Assembly: GCA_009767595.1 (NCBI GenBank)
Contig: VSDK01011285.1
Coordinates: 303,542 to 367,541 of the forward strand
DNA: 64,000 bases
Direction: 5' to 3'
DNA from: Symbiodinium kawagutii
Lineage: Eukaryota > Sar > Dinophyceae > Suessiales > Symbiodiniaceae
The first letter of the stretch is position 1. Every line of letters starts with the position of its first letter. A model generated the notes under the pieces. It was not told the DNA's origin, searched no databases, and was given only the letters and a program-made list of their open reading frames with translations. The position numbers and the translations under genes are program-made. Shown here one piece after another: positions 1 through 11,968 of this stretch.

Positions 1-944
1 TCGTTGCGGAATATTCTTGGAGGCTTGGTTTCCCTATTGAAAATGACCAGTGGGGATGGGCCAAGGGGGCACCATGGCCATGGATAAGCCCATCATAGGG
101 CAACCCACTAGCACCCACTCATGGCCATTCAGATAATGTCAGAACTGATCAGGCCATGGTTGTTTTTGCTCCATTTTGGTGGTGTTATCTATATCATCAT
201 CCAGAAACATGATGGGGGATAAGTAGTGTCAGCCATTATAGGGTTCCACTATGGTTAGATTATGCTTAAGATTAGTAGTTAGCCTCCATGACAACTTTCG
301 ATTTCACGCAGCCCATAGAGATATAGCCAACCAGAAAACACGAGGACCGAGTGAAAAAAAAAAGCCTCCATGATGTTTCGGCAGTATCCCTCAACACTGA
401 CTGGCAAGTATCTCCTACTCTTTTTGCATATATCCACCTGTGGCTACTGCAAGAGGAAACTACCCGTTTGAGTAATGACTATTACCTTTGTTGCCCATGG
501 CTCTTGAGGCCGAATCCATATTTGTAACGGGTCCCTGAGTTTTACCAGCCCAGTACCCAGTGATGTACCAGCTACACGTGGTTGATCAACAACTGGATCT
601 CCCCTGATTATTGTCATTTCTGATCATCAACCATCAATCATCATTAACTAACCACCATCATTAGCCACCAGTGCTCACTACCATTATTGACCACCATGGT
701 TGCTTGACCAGATGGATTCTCAGCTGTCCCACTACCATAGCTACTGTTGGTTCACTACCCCTATTCTTGGCTATTGATTGACCACGATCCAGCATGCACC
801 AACATCAGCCACCAAAACTTTTAGCCACCCTTACCGAGCACCATTCCGGACCACCGTAAACCACCATGATGAACCATGAGAAACCAAAACCAACTCTGAC
901 CCCCAGCTGCTCAACCATCACCCAAGCTGCTTGTCATGGCGCAG
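1..944. other. Intron-like spacer, CCATCA-rich toward its right end
   Basis: No gene seen. From about 590 onward the + strand is rich in CAACCATC/CCACCATCA motifs, the composition found just upstream of every exon island in the window, so this is probably the 3' part of an intron whose start lies outside the window. No ORF of note on either strand. Confidence 0.5.
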
Positions 945-1015
945 GTGGATGTGGTGAGCCTTTGCCAATCCTTGAACTTGGCACCTAGGTCGAGAAAGAT
1001 TCGGGACGTTGGCTG
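945..1015 (+). CDS. Candidate exon, unidentified protein
   Basis: A GC-rich 71-base island between an acceptor (GGCGCAG before 945) and a GT donor (GTGATT after 1015). One frame is fully open and reads VDVVSLCQSLNLAPRSRKIR and a few more residues. CCATCA-type sequence precedes it and TGATGG-type sequence follows, the pattern shared by the better supported exons. No family recognised. It may belong to the same transcription unit as the downstream kinase exons, but nothing shown here proves that. Confidence 0.4.
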
Positions 1016-3480
1016 GTGATTTTGAATGAGTACAACTGGTAAAAGTGAATTATGACGGTCAATAACAATCAATATTGATCATTAGTGATGGTTATTAAAT
1101 GCCATTAATAATGATGATGGTTAAGAGTTAAGCCAAGGACGGTATTGCTTAAATTGGGTTGTGATCAATCATCTTATGTTGACAATGGCCAACCATTCAC
1201 CATCATGATTTTGAATTTGTGATTATGTTGGATTTGATCAATAGTATTGTTCATAATGGTGTTAAAGGAATGATTGGAAATTAGTTGTGTTGAATATTCA
1301 AGAATGAGTTGCTTATGTCGCTGGTGAATGAGTTGGTGACGTAATGATAGACACATTTTGCTAAGCCGCCATCATCTTTACCTATACATTTAAAGCTTGT
1401 GATTTACCGCCCCTTAAGGGCAGTTTCCTAATGCCCATATGGATCTATTTAGTTTGAACATCGTTTCACAATGTAGATAATGGATAATGATGGCTACTAG
1501 TCATGGTAAATGATGGCCAATTGTGATGGGTTGGCTATTTTGCTGATGGTGAAAGATTATTGGTGGTTCATAATTTATACGAAATACTGATTGATGTTTG
1601 ATGATGGCGGATGCTGGTTAGTGATGGCCAATAGATGGTAAATCCTTGCAGATAATAGTTTGAAATGATGGTTGCTGATTGACTGAATGGTGGTGATGAA
1701 AGGCAAATGCGATGATTTTTATTTGGGGGTTTAATGTTGCTTAATGAATCTTGATGATGGTTGATGGCGATGCTTAATAATTGCCACTACTGCTCAAAAA
1801 TGGTTTTGGTCGATGGGGTATGATTGACAACAGTTGATGATGGCTGATATTCGCTAAGACACCGGTTAATGATGGTTCATTAGATGGTTCACACCCAGTG
1901 GTTGCTGAGGGTTCATTAGTGAACGGCCAATACTGGCTGGTGGTGTTTTTAGTGCTTCACGATGGCACTGTCAAGTCAATTATGATTGAGAAATGATGGC
2001 TTTTGGTAATGGCTAAAGGTGGTCAATAATCTGGGTTAGTGATGACTAATGATGATTGGTGGTTGATGATGGTTGATAAGGACTCAGAGAAGTCATGGAT
2101 TGATGAACCCAGGTGTTTACTAGTGGTCAGATCCAGAGGATAATAGGCAACGATCGTCGGACATATCCTGCTGAATGGCACATGCCAAAGGCTCAGAACG
2201 TGCACGGCAGCAGGAACCACAGGTGTTTGTCAAGTGATGCCTGGCACAGCCAACAACGAAGGTCTTTTGATTGTCGAGCAACCACAACACCAAGGCCGGT
2301 GGACATCGAATTAAAACAACACACCAACCACCAACACCAACAACAAAGGCAGATTTTGGTGGATTATACGAACTCAGAGAGCACACTGGGACATCTGCTG
2401 CACAGGCAGCTGGATGACATGCTTTGCCAGGTCGTGTGCTAGCATCCTGTGCCCCTTGATATTTCAACCCACCGATTCATCAGTTTGGTTGCTTCGACAA
2501 ATGGGCATTTACGGTGTTCAGGATTTTGAAGCATCTTGGATCATTTTGATTTGGTACCCTCATGCAACACATACACGCACACAAACATACAAACTTCCAA
2601 GTGCACACATACGTTTGCATGTGCGCACACCAATGTTTTTCTGAAAATTGGTACCAATATTGATAGATCATGATGAACCATGACCACCACTACTCATCAC
2701 CAACCGTATCGTAGTGAATTTGTCATGGACCGGGTTTCAAGAACAACTACAACCAAGGAATTGTATTTAATTATAGCAGCTGCTAAGAAGCAACTATTTG
2801 GTTATTTGTTTTAATCAGGTAATTGGGTTCGTAGGCATGAGTTTTTCTTACTAGTTGTAATTATTTCTGTTATGTTTTGGTTAGTTGATAATTGAGTTAG
2901 TTTTCAGTTTTGATGACCGGTTACATATTTGGTAATTAGTTTGTTGGCGGCTATTGTTTGATGATTCTAACAACCAAATATTAACAAACCATTATCAACG
3001 AACCACTTGCCAAGTAGTTTGGTTGTTACTAGTTTATTGTTTTTGGGTGTTAATTAGTTATCAGCTAGTTGATGGCTATTTGTTTGTGAGTGTCATTAAT
3101 GGTTATTTTCAAAAAACAAACTAATGACAACTAATTGGTCGCAAATTTGATAACAAGCTTTAGCCAACAACCGACAAATATCCGAATAGTAACTATTAAT
3201 ATTATGAGTAATAATTATTCACATCACAAATATCTAAATGAGTGACCTTACCAATGACAACTCTGAATCATTATCAGTGAATATGATTAAGATTGCTAGT
3301 AATATCTCAGTACTAGCACTGATATCATTAAATCTAGTAACGCGTAATTACCACTAATCATTCACTACCACTAATCATTAACTACTAATACTGATTAATT
3401 ACAAATACTGATTAATTATAGATACTGATTAGTATTAAAATCATTCACCAACTACTATAATCATTCTTGGTCAACTCCGC
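1016..3480. other. Large intron-like region with a mixed-ORF island
   Basis: From 1016 to about 2100 the + strand is dominated by GATGGTT/TGATGG variants (5' intron composition). At 2113-2470 there is a slightly more GC-rich patch open on both strands (109 aa on +, 115 aa on -), but neither frame has recognisable motifs. A CA/CAAACATACA patch lies near 2560-2640. From 2640 the composition turns AT-rich with GGTTAGTTGATAATTGAG-type sequence, then ACTGATTA repeats at 3380-3440 before the next island. Confidence 0.4.
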
Positions 3481-3484
3481 AACT

Positions 3485-3612
3485 GCCCCCACTACCGAGG
3501 AATGTGATTCGAGCACCTCCGCCATCAGCGGCAACCTTTGGCAGATCCACAGCGGACCTGCCCTGGGACTTAGCGAGGCGGTTGCGGCGAACAGCTGGGC
3601 TATGGGCCATTG
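3485..3612 (+). CDS. Candidate exon, unidentified protein
   Basis: GC-rich island in AT-rich flanks, open in two + frames. One reads PLPRNVIRAPPPSAATFGRS followed by TADLPWDLARRLRRTAGLW; the other contains TEECDSSTSAISGNLWQIHS. I cannot choose between them, and several internal AG and GC dinucleotides make the borders uncertain. It is followed by TTGATAATTAGGGG-type intron sequence. No family recognised. Confidence 0.35.
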
Positions 3613-3881
3613 ATCAACAGGAATTGATAATTAGGGGATTATAATGGTTGAGAATAGGAGAATGTAGTGGCTAAATAGGGGATTGATAAGGGAAATAATG
3701 GTTTTTTTTCAGGATTGTAATGGTCAATAGTCAATAGCTGGTTTTGAATCAGAACTGGGGACCACGGTGGTACGTGTTTTTCTGCATTTTACTTCGATAT
3801 TTGCTCATTGAATAATTGACCATGTGCATATTTGATCATTGATATTTCATATTTCTGTATCCACAATTCTGTGGGCCTTTG

Positions 3882-4360
3882 CCAATCTACTACAATCTGA
3901 AAGAAACCAAAGAAACCAAGAAAACCAAGAAAACCAAAAAAAACAAGAAAACAAAAAAACAAGACTATGGACCCAAGACCCTGTACTACCCGTTGGCTTG
4001 TTTTTTTTGTTGTTTTCTCGAGGTTTTTGCTGCTTTTCTAAAACTAGCAAAAAAAAACTCGAGAAAATCAACAAAAATCCAACCTTATGCCCCAGGCACT
4101 CTGGCACTCTACCTGGAGTTGTTGGCTTCGACCAATCTACTCCAATCTGAAAGAAACCAAAGAAACCAAGAAAACCAAAAAAACAAGAAAACCAAAAAAC
4201 AAAAAAACTGAAAACACCAAGAAAACCAAAAAAACAAAAAGACCAAGACTATGGACCCAAGACCCTGTACTACCCATTGGCTTGGTTTTTTTGTTTTTTT
4301 GGTTTTCTTGAGGTTTTTGCTACTTTTCTAAAACTGCCAAAAAAAAAGAAACTCGAGGAA
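3882..4360. repeat. Tandemly duplicated foldback repeat (2 units, about 250 bp apart)
   Basis: Two diverged copies starting at 3882 and 4132. Each begins CCAATCTACT(A/C)CAATCTGAA, runs through an AAGAAAACC-rich arm, a shared middle (ACTATGGACCCAAGACCCTG), then a TTTTTTGGTTTTCTT-rich arm that is the reverse complement of the first, and ends near CTCGAG. Each unit can therefore fold into a long A/C:T/G hairpin. The short ORFs predicted on both strands are products of the repeat, not genes. Confidence 0.8.
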
Positions 4361-4626
4361 ATCAACAAATATATTTTAAATCTTCACATTTCAGTTCACT
4401 TCAATGAAATTTTGGGGTTTGAGGCAAACCTGGAGCAGAGCAAATCACCACAAAAGTATACTACCACAGTCCCCTGCTCTCTTTTGAAAGGGGGTCATAA
4501 AGGTTATCGCCAGCCAGGATAAGGACCAATAAACTTTTGGTTCAACAACTATCAGTTGGTGATTTTCAGCGTGCAAATGGTGGTTGATAGTTGTTAGAAT
4601 CAAACTGATGGTTGATGATAACCGTT

Positions 4627-5700
4627 TGGGCCATGGGTCAACATGAATCAACCAATAAACGGGTAGGTGAACATCCCAACAAACTCAAGTCACTTGGCCC
4701 ATCCCCTCTCAAACGACCGGGTGGAGCCTCCTAGCCTCGGTTGCCACATGGTTTTGGAAGATATCACCTAGTGTCATGGGACTTCGCCGTTCGCAGTTTT
4801 TCGGGGGCTTTGCTTTTCCGCCACATGGGAGTTTCTGCTCCGAGCCGAACACGGTTGTCCCCTGCAGCTTGAGTAACGATGATCCATTTCCCGAATGATG
4901 AGCACCGCAACATGAAAACTTGGCACCCAAGGATCATTTGCCCAGTTGAATATGATGCCATTTCCGATTTCTATGTCTACAAGTTCATGGCAGCTGATGT
5001 TTTTGGATGCCGGTTGAAAGACATCGGCTGTCAGTGTTCTCCGTGACAAAGCTCCTGGTGATGCTGAGTCGGGTTAGTCGCCATCCAGATCCTGGCAGAC
5101 TTCCAAGCACAGCACACAGGGGGCCGTGACCTCTTTGCAGTAGGTTGGTGGAAGGATCACTCTCAGTTCGGGGGCGCAGCACAACTTGATCAGCCTGATC
5201 GACTCAGGAAATACATGGGCGCTCCCGATGTGCATTGCCCGGAGACATCCGGAGACTATTTGGGCTCGGCACACCACGAGCAGTCCACAAAGCAAAGCCG
5301 AAGCCATGAGGGCTGTCGTTTCGCCATGGAGTGTGTCTCCTCGGTGGGGTACCAGGCCGGTCCCAATTTGTTTTTCACATGTTTAATGTGTGAATAGCCC
5401 CGTTGGACATCCACGCCGCACACTGTGGCCCAGCGGCCAAAGTCATGGCCGGCCGCCTGGCGAAGACCATCAGCCTCCAATAAGGGCCTATTCACCAACC
5501 CAACAAGTTTTTACCATCCAGAAAAGTGGCTGAAACTCACCACCATCAGCAACAGTGATCCCTTTGCCATTCCTTACCCGTTGCGCAACCGTTCCAGGTG
5601 GAGTTGATGAATAGTTGGATCAGAGCCTGCAGCCTCCTCGTAAACCTGGAGCAGCGCCTGGAGAAAGGACCATGGGGCCTGCGTGGGAGGGTGAATCCAA
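4627..5700. other. Mixed GC-rich region with short open frames on both strands
   Basis: A longer non-repetitive stretch. The most protein-like frame is on the minus strand at 5074-5307 (77 aa, starting MASALLCGLLVVCRAQ, which resembles a short signal or membrane segment). Overlapping + and - frames are open at 4709-5049, 5186-5397 and 5425-5607. None has a recognisable domain and frames change often, so this reads as decayed coding DNA or a retrocopy. The left edge (4627-4700) resembles a degenerate family II element (CCATGGGTCAA ... CACTTGGCCCAT). Confidence 0.3.
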
Positions 5701-6120
5701 CGTTTGAAGGTCACCGGTGAGGCCCTAGCTGTGGTCATGGAATTAACTCAACTGATCAGTTTTGGTTTGCAGTGGTTAAGGTTTTGAGACGGTAAATCAT
5801 ATAATGATGGTTGACAGTGTTTCGTAATATGTTTCAGCCAGAGATACTTGTAGGTCCATGGTGGATGACACTTGGCAGCTGTGTTGTGTCAAATTAATTA
5901 TCAGATTTGATGATCTTCTATTCACCCTTTTTCCGGCACAGATATGTGTCGTCTTGTCATGGTCACTGTAATCCACTTGTAATAAGTGACATGATTGATA
6001 TTATTGATGCGAAACATTAGATGAACTAATATCCACCATTTTGGTTGCTGATGTTATCCGCGTGTGACATCAAGCGAAACCATCAGCAAAACTCCTCTGT
6101 TCCGAGTCGCACACGCGCAG

Positions 6121-6170
6121 CTGCTGGCTTCAGGACAGTCGATGTTTGAAGTCCTGCCAGGCCTTCAAGG
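6121..6170 (+). CDS. Candidate small exon
   Basis: Acceptor ACACGCGCAG, then an open frame LLASGQSMFEVLPGLQ, with a possible GC donor at 6171 (the frame reaches a stop soon after). Surrounding DNA is low complexity. LLASG resembles the LLLASG segment of guanidino kinases that precedes RDWPDARG, but the rest does not follow, so I do not assign it. Confidence 0.25.
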
Positions 6171-6236
6171 GCGAACATGACAGCCGTGGAATCGATGGAA
6201 ACGGTCACTTTGGAAGTCATGGGTGGCCAACCATCA

Positions 6237-6292
6237 TTACTGGTTGGTGGTTTTTTACTACTGATGGTTATGTTAAAACCACCAACCAGTAA
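6237..6292. mobile_element. Family IV inverted-repeat element (short copy)
   Basis: Perfect 18-bp inverted arms, TTACTGGTTGGTGGTTTT at 6237-6254 and its complement at 6275-6292, around a 20-base loop. The same end sequence (ACTGGTTGGTGGTTT) recurs near 16555-16660, 32165 and 36896-37078, often with the other end in inverted orientation. Confidence 0.6.
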
Positions 6293-7204
6293 TGTGATGT
6301 ATGTTTACTAGTTTTTTTTGTAAACTGGTAATTCATGTTTATGTTTACTAGCAAATTTTAACAAATGGTTGGTTAATATGTTCAAAGGGTTGAAACCACC
6401 AACCATCATTAATGATGTGTCAAAATGGTTGTTGCTGTTTGATGATGTGAATTAGCAACAGGCAATATGGTTATTACTGTGAGTAATAGCTTTATGATTA
6501 CATTCACTTGTTAGTAATCATCAAAACTGTGAGTTAGCAACAGTTTGCTAGTCGCTGGCAACATAGTGATGGCCAGTCGATGGTCAGTTCATTTTAGTGT
6601 TCAGTTTCGATGAGCGATAAATCTATTGTAGCATCACGCCATTTATGAGCCGCTAACCACTTTCAACTATCATTAGCAAGAAGAAAGAGTGGTTTGTAAT
6701 AATCGTTTCATATGGTTGAGATTGGTCAAACAAATCAGTGTTAATTGTGACCAAATGACGGTTGTTAGTGGCTGGCAGTGGTCAAGCACCGCCATTGGTA
6801 GTGCATGATTACAACCTTTGGATGCTCCCGGCTATGTTGATGTTTGTGAGCTGTTCATTCCAGCTGTTAGTTGGTTACGGGCACCAAGGAAGCATGCGTT
6901 GTACCGTATTCAGTCCTAGCGGATGATCAATTTGGAATTACAATTGGTTGCCAATCGCAACTTCAAATTTCTTGCTTCTCAGCTATACAAACTGAGATGC
7001 CTGTCGCCGCAAGGACCGACCAGCATATTTCAAGGGCTCGTGGTTCATGAACGAGATTACCGGTATTTTTTACCGCTGAGTGAACCATGAGCGAATCATG
7101 CACTCACCACTCTGTTGAACCATCAAGCCACTCATCTTTTTTAGATTATAACATGCTTAGCCATGCTCCACCATGATATGCCCATCAATTACCAAACGAA
7201 ATGA

Positions 7205-7270
7205 GCCATGGACCACCACCAAGCACCACCAGGCACCACCACCAGGCACCACCACCAGGCACCACCATCT
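7205..7270 (+). repeat. ACCACCACCAGGC tandem repeat
   Basis: Short array of CACCACCAGGCACCACCA units immediately upstream of the 7284 exon. It is an extreme form of the C-rich sequence found before exons. The three + ORFs here (up to 82 aa) start inside it. Confidence 0.7.
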
Positions 7271-7283
7271 CCGCCTTCCCCAG

Positions 7284-7385
7284 GCATGGGCTTCGACTAT
7301 CCCAGCCAGCTGCCCTCCACCTGCCCCGACGAGATGCCCGACGTGTCCAGCTGCTGCAGTCTCTCAGCGGAGCTTTGCAGACCTT
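7284..7385 (+). CDS. Candidate exon, possibly kinase-related
   Basis: Acceptor CTTCCCCAG then a GC-rich island. The best frame contains LHLPRRDARRVQLLQSLSGA followed by LQTL. The PRRDARRVQLLQ part resembles SKEDRRAVEQRL of the exon at 17822, which aligns to the CSRGERRAVE segment of creatine kinase, so this could be the matching exon of a second, upstream kinase-like domain (inference). A second frame (GMGFDYPSQLPSTCPDEMPD) is also open. The donor may be GC (TT|GCAGAA), as proposed for the exons at 28144 and 30015. Confidence 0.4.
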
Positions 7386-7438
7386 GCAGAAAATCAGCTT
7401 TTTTCACCATGAAACTAACTACATGGCAAAAATCAATT

Positions 7439-7547
7439 TGGTAAACTAACATAGCAATGCAAAATCACCATATGTTGTAGAGAAACCCTGGGAAACCATC
7501 AATAATTGCTGGATTTTCCAGTGCCATGTTAGTTTACCAGAGGGTAA
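7439..7547. mobile_element. Family III inverted-repeat element
   Basis: Left end GGTAAACTAACATAGCAATG; right end GCCATGTTAGTTTACC followed by AGAGGGTAA. The ends are inverted copies over about 18 bases with a mismatch. Inside lies AAACCCTGGGAAACC and CAGTGCC. Similar ends occur at 30921-31018 and partially at 12764, 24424, 24650, 40470 and 55345. Confidence 0.6.
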
Positions 7548-9334
7548 TCTTATGAAACAGTAACTTCCGATCTAACCGATTTAATTCAATTAATCAAGTA
7601 TTTGCCCCAAATCGATACTTAGTTCTTACCAGACTTTCTGATAAACCTTGGATATATTTTGGATTATTGATAAGATTTAGAACCTTACTGGGATTTGGGA
7701 AATAGCCAAAATAGTCTGTGTATTGTAACTCAAAGTCATCTCAAAGATTGTGGGAAAGACTTGGGATGGCTTGGGGATGGAATATTTGGGTTATATAGAA
7801 ATATTGTGAAATATTAGCAATTTAGCTGTTGGAATATAGTACATTGGAATGACTCGAATGACAAGCTAGATGTTGTGGAATATTGATTTGGGGATCATAA
7901 CATTAAAAGTATCAACTGAACATAGTGATCATAATGGTTGTAGAATTCAGTAAAATATCCAATTGGGTTAGTGAATGATCTACTGTCTATGGATGGCTAG
8001 TACAAGGTTGAATAGTTGATTATCAAATCAGCAACCAAATCACAGATGGATGATTAGTTGTTGCGACCATGTACCTGACCTACTTGGTTTCAAAGATTTG
8101 GGGTTGGGTTACAACCACCAACTACTTGTTGACTAAATTTCAAGACTATCTAGATGACTTAGTTTCAATTGACAACCAGCTATCACTGCTTATAACCAAC
8201 TAGGCCATGATTATCTAATTCACTCATTTTCAAAGCTCGCTGGATGGATCAGCCCAGAATGTGGCTTACTATTGTCAGCCATACCTGGGGATGATACTCA
8301 ATCGACTTTGCTTTTTTGGGATGGGCAACCAACCACCAATCAGCTATCATGATGACGGTGGGTGAATCATCAACCAATACAAACAATCCATGAACCATGT
8401 ACCAACTGTGGTTGATGGTGGTGAATCATGCGCTAAATTGTCAATGGTTAGCCAACTCCTTTGGTCGATGGTTTATACACGCTTGGTCAATGCAGTTAGT
8501 CAACAATTCAGTCAGTCTACGTCCATGATCATCGTTGATAGGTGTTCGTCACATTGTCAATCATTCGTGTTTGATGGTGGTGAGTTCATAAAGGCCATTC
8601 TTACCGTTTCTTAATGATGAGAGTCATGAAGTCATGATGTTTAATGGTGCTGGTCGAAAAACTAGTTGCATATATTAGGTGAAAATCACAGTTGGTGATG
8701 GTGGATCCTGGTTGCATACCAATCATACGACTTGATAGTGGTTTATCCTCAAGATGGCTGGGAGCTCTTGATCAAGGTTAAAATTTTGAAACGAATTGAC
8801 CAGTATTAATGGTTGCAAATAATGGCTCATATGGGTCAATCTTTTTGCTAATAATGATTGATGATTGTTAGATTGATTCTAAATCATGAACGTTACAGTA
8901 GACATCAGTAGACATTGAATAAGGAAGAATACGAAGTAAAATGGATCAATGAGTCAGAATCAAAGAGGGGATATTGATGGTTAGACCAATGGCTGTTTTG
9001 ACAAAGTCGATCAGATTCAGCAATGTTGCTTTCTTCAGTAAGAAGGTTGATAATCGTTGATGGCATGTTCGATTATTGAGGACAGGGGTTACCAATGGCA
9101 CTTAACATTTGGCTGATGGTTTTAAACAACATATTTCCCCAATATGTACGATAGTTGGTTGATTAAATATGTCTTAGGATGGCTGATGACCACCAACCGG
9201 ACAAGAATTGGTATCGTGATTTATGGCTGAGCAATGCTTGAAATCATGGTTGATGGTATCAGTCAACTGTCAACAACATATTCCTGGTCAAACTCCTTCA
9301 CCGAGAATCTTAACCTGGCACCATCATGGAGCAG
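7548..9334. other. Intron-like spacer, no gene seen
   Basis: AT-rich sequence without any convincing open frame. 7560-7900 is less repetitive; 7950-9230 is a mixture of GATGGTT and CAACCA motifs on the + strand. A 74-aa + ORF at 8390-8614 is made of these motifs and is not supported. Confidence 0.45.
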
Positions 9335-9408
9335 GCGGATGAGGTTCCTGGAGTGCCGGTTCTTGGTGGCCGGCCGCACGGACCCCACGAAGTGGCGCAA
9401 AATGCCTG
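9335..9408 (+). CDS. Candidate exon, possibly kinase-related
   Basis: A 74-base GC island with acceptor GGAGCAG and donor GTTTCC. The best frame reads RMRFLECRFLVAGRTDPTKW then RKMP. FLVAGRTDPTKWRKMPGF can be laid against AELSAGIGRDWPDARGAF of the exon at 22276, which would make this the matching piece of an upstream kinase-like domain. The similarity is weak (L, AG, R, W, GF). The frame stays open well past the proposed donor to 9617, and that part contains LLFVEISVPRDDLRLKF, which loosely resembles the WINxxDHLRL exon at 24813. No C-terminal kinase exons were found before 11688. Confidence 0.35.
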
Positions 9409-10060
9409 GTTTCCTCGAATTTTTGAGTTCACAGGAGGGACTTGGAGGGTTCCTTTCTGAGGGAGCCAAAAAGATTTTCTGCTTTCAAGGCCGGCTTTTG
9501 TTTGTCGAGATCTCCGTCCCAAGGGATGACCTGAGACTGAAGTTTGATTGTGCAAGCCAACGGCAACCAGCAGCTGAGGAGATCACCTCGAGCGTACGTC
9601 AGGTACACGCAGACTGACACCATGGCTTGGAAAAAGCTCGGCAGGAAATGTTTCCCGACAGCCGTCGGTGCCCGACTATGCTCACGTGATTGGCGCGAGT
9701 CGATTGAAACGTTGCAGCGCTGAGGAAGTGCAAGGGAAAGGTGAGGCGGCGTGTGCAACTTGCGGGGAGACCATCGGCTTGGGCGAAGAAACCACGAAGG
9801 TTCAGAACCTTGCCGAACTGCCAGGCAGGCAGGGACTCTGAAAGCAAGCAAGGACTTACTGAGGTCAAGCGCGAAGTTAGATGATAGATAGAGAGGACAT
9901 GAGAGGACCATGGAAGATGGTTCTCCAAGTTATGGTATTGAACATGGTGGCTTTCAACTTTTGCAGTTGTTTGAAGCGATGTGTTCCTGCTCAAGAGTCC
10001 GATGTTTTTTAATATGTTGTTTGCTGCAAGGGTGACTTTTTCCAAGAGTGGGTCATGCAA
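9409..10060. other. Continuation of open frame plus antisense ORFs
   Basis: The + frame of the 9335 island continues to a stop at 9617. Minus-strand frames of 160 and 153 aa (9429-9911, 9599-10060) are open but look like antisense or random reading: no domain, and serine- and leucine-rich. Base composition is higher in GC than the flanks, so part of this may be decayed coding DNA. Confidence 0.3.
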
Positions 10061-10261
10061 TCATCATGCTTGCAGCCGATCGTTGACGGTGTACCATGAA
10101 ATACTCACATGGGATAGTATAATAACCCCGTGTTTTCATTTTTAACTTGACCGGGTGCGAAATGGCAAAGTTGAGTTTTCATTCGAAAAAACCATAGCAG
10201 CTGCATCAAGTGGCCTGCAACATCTTTGAAGAGTATGAGGCCAGAGAGGTTCGAACTCGCA

Positions 10262-10355
10262 GCAAGCATCAAGCAGGCAGCAGCAGGAAGCAGCAGCAAG
10301 CAGCACCAAGCAGCAGCAAGCAGCAAGCACCAGCAACAAGCAGCAGCAGCAGCCA
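10262..10355 (+). repeat. CAG/AGC trinucleotide-rich microsatellite
   Basis: AGCAGGCAGCAGCAGG, CAGCAGCAAGCAGC and similar units; translates to Ser/Gln/Ala runs in all frames on +. Just upstream (10211-10260) one frame reads VACNIFEEYEAREVRTR, which could be a small exon fragment, but I see no clear splice borders. Confidence 0.7.
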
Positions 10356-10799
10356 CAGTTTTACTACTTATACTAGAACAGGTACAACTTCCAGCATGTG
10401 TGTCCGAAACATGGAAAAACGATAAGAGGAAAACAAACGATAACAGATTGGGAAGGCATTAGCTGAGCCACGGAGTTTTTTTTCCAACCCCGCATGATCT
10501 CCACTGCATGTGTCAATCTCATGCAGAATAGGTATTATTCTGAGTAAAGGTATCACATCCCATCATTTCCCTCAACGCCGTGGGTTGGCTTTTGGAATGC
10601 ATTTTGCCAGCTTTACTTGGTGAGCTGCAAAGCCTAGAATGTCACAAGTTGCATCACCAACTAACCTGGCAATGCTTTGCAAATGCACAAATATCTTTTG
10701 GACGGGCACAACATATGCAAGTAGACATTTATATCTACATGCAGATATCGAACAATTCTTTTGCCTTTGATCTATGTTTTGCTCAGCAATATCAATGAA

Positions 10800-11600
10800 C
10801 CATCAGCTGACCATGATGAACCGTAAGTTAAATTTCACCATGCATTAACCAATCTAATGAACCATTACTCATGCAACCACTACATTAGTAATTAGGCATG
10901 GTAGGGAAGCATTAAACTCGCTACCCTAATGATTCTAATGATCCTGCAATATCGATCGTACCATGTTTCACCACGAAGTAAGCATTACATACGATCGGTA
11001 AGCAAGAATTCACCATGATTGATTGCCGTGATCGCCATAAACCACTTTCAACCATCATTAACCGCTTTAATAAACCTTTACTTACCGTCATTGACCATTG
11101 GTTCTAACCACACAAGCATATAACGGTTTTAACCATCAACCATTATAACCATTATAACCTGTATAACCATTATAACCATACAACCTATTGTAACCAGAAT
11201 ATAATTAGTTGACATACTACAAATCAACATTTTAACCTTTATAACCATATTGACTGGTTGAAACCCATCATCATATAGAAATGGTTAACCATCATTGACC
11301 ATGGGTTCTAACCACATAACCATGAATCATTATAACCATTAATCACTAGTTATCATTGTAACCATTAACATTATCATTATGTGGCTAACCATAATGGTTG
11401 TAATGGTTAATAATGACTATAATGTGATAATGATTAACCACATAGTGTAACCAATGGCTATAACCATTTATAACCATTGTAACCATTATAAATTACCATT
11501 ATAACCATTCTAAATTATCATTATTACCATCATAACCATTGTAACCATCATAGTAACCATTATAGCCAATGTAACCATTGATTATAATGGTGATAATGAT
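10800..11600. repeat. ATAACCATT-type degenerate tandem repeats
   Basis: Dense TAACCATTATAACC units, with inverted TAATGGTTATAATGG copies at 11380-11460. C-rich polarity increases toward 11640, directly before the first well supported kinase exon. No coding potential seen. Confidence 0.6.
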
Positions 11601-11687
11601 TAATTATGGAACCATTGCAACCATCATGGTTAACCACATCATCATTGGTTAATTCTTCCTTGGCCACCCGCCATCGCGGCTACCAAG

Positions 11688-11798
11688 GCTTGGTGGTCAA
11701 CTGCCTCCGGCAGAGCCCCGAGCTCTACGAGCAGCACCGAAGCTTGAGCACCTCCACGGGCATAGGCGCGGCGCGTTGCAGCTGCGACGCAACCGGAG
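11688..11798 (+). CDS. Guanidino kinase-like gene, exon A (N-terminal domain)
   Basis: Acceptor CTACCAAG, canonical donor GTGGGT. The frame reads VVNCLRQSPELYEQHRSL, then STSTGIGAARCSCDATG. QSPELYEQ matches the LTPELYAEL segment near the N-terminus of creatine/arginine kinases, and STSTG falls where the family has TPSGFTLDD. The exon leaves one base, which completes a Gly codon with the start of exon B. The exact start is uncertain: the same frame is open upstream through TRHRGYQG. This is the first exon I can place in the kinase series; a start codon was not identified. Confidence 0.6.
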
Positions 11799-11849
11799 GT
11801 GGGTCGTGAAGGGCGCTGGTGATGGTGAATTTGGATGGTTATGATGGTG

Positions 11850-11968
11850 ATATGGCTATGGGTCAATATAAATCAACCAACTAATGGAGGATTTACCAAC
11901 ACTAATAGGGGAAAACAATGGTTAATGATGGGGAACCAGGGGCACGGGTTTTTGACCCACAGCCATAT
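11850..11968. mobile_element. Family II inverted-repeat element, copy 1 (119 bp)
   Basis: Left end ATATGGCTATGGGTCAA, right end TTGACCCACAGCCATAT, inverted with one mismatch. The interior (AATAGGGGAAAACAATGG, GATGGGGAACCAGGGGCA) is almost the same as the copy at 14844. It lies in the intron after exon A. Confidence 0.8.

Noticed and set aside
3847..4311. Lys/Asn-rich and Phe-rich ORFs
   Set aside because: They arise from the two arms of the A/C-rich foldback repeat.
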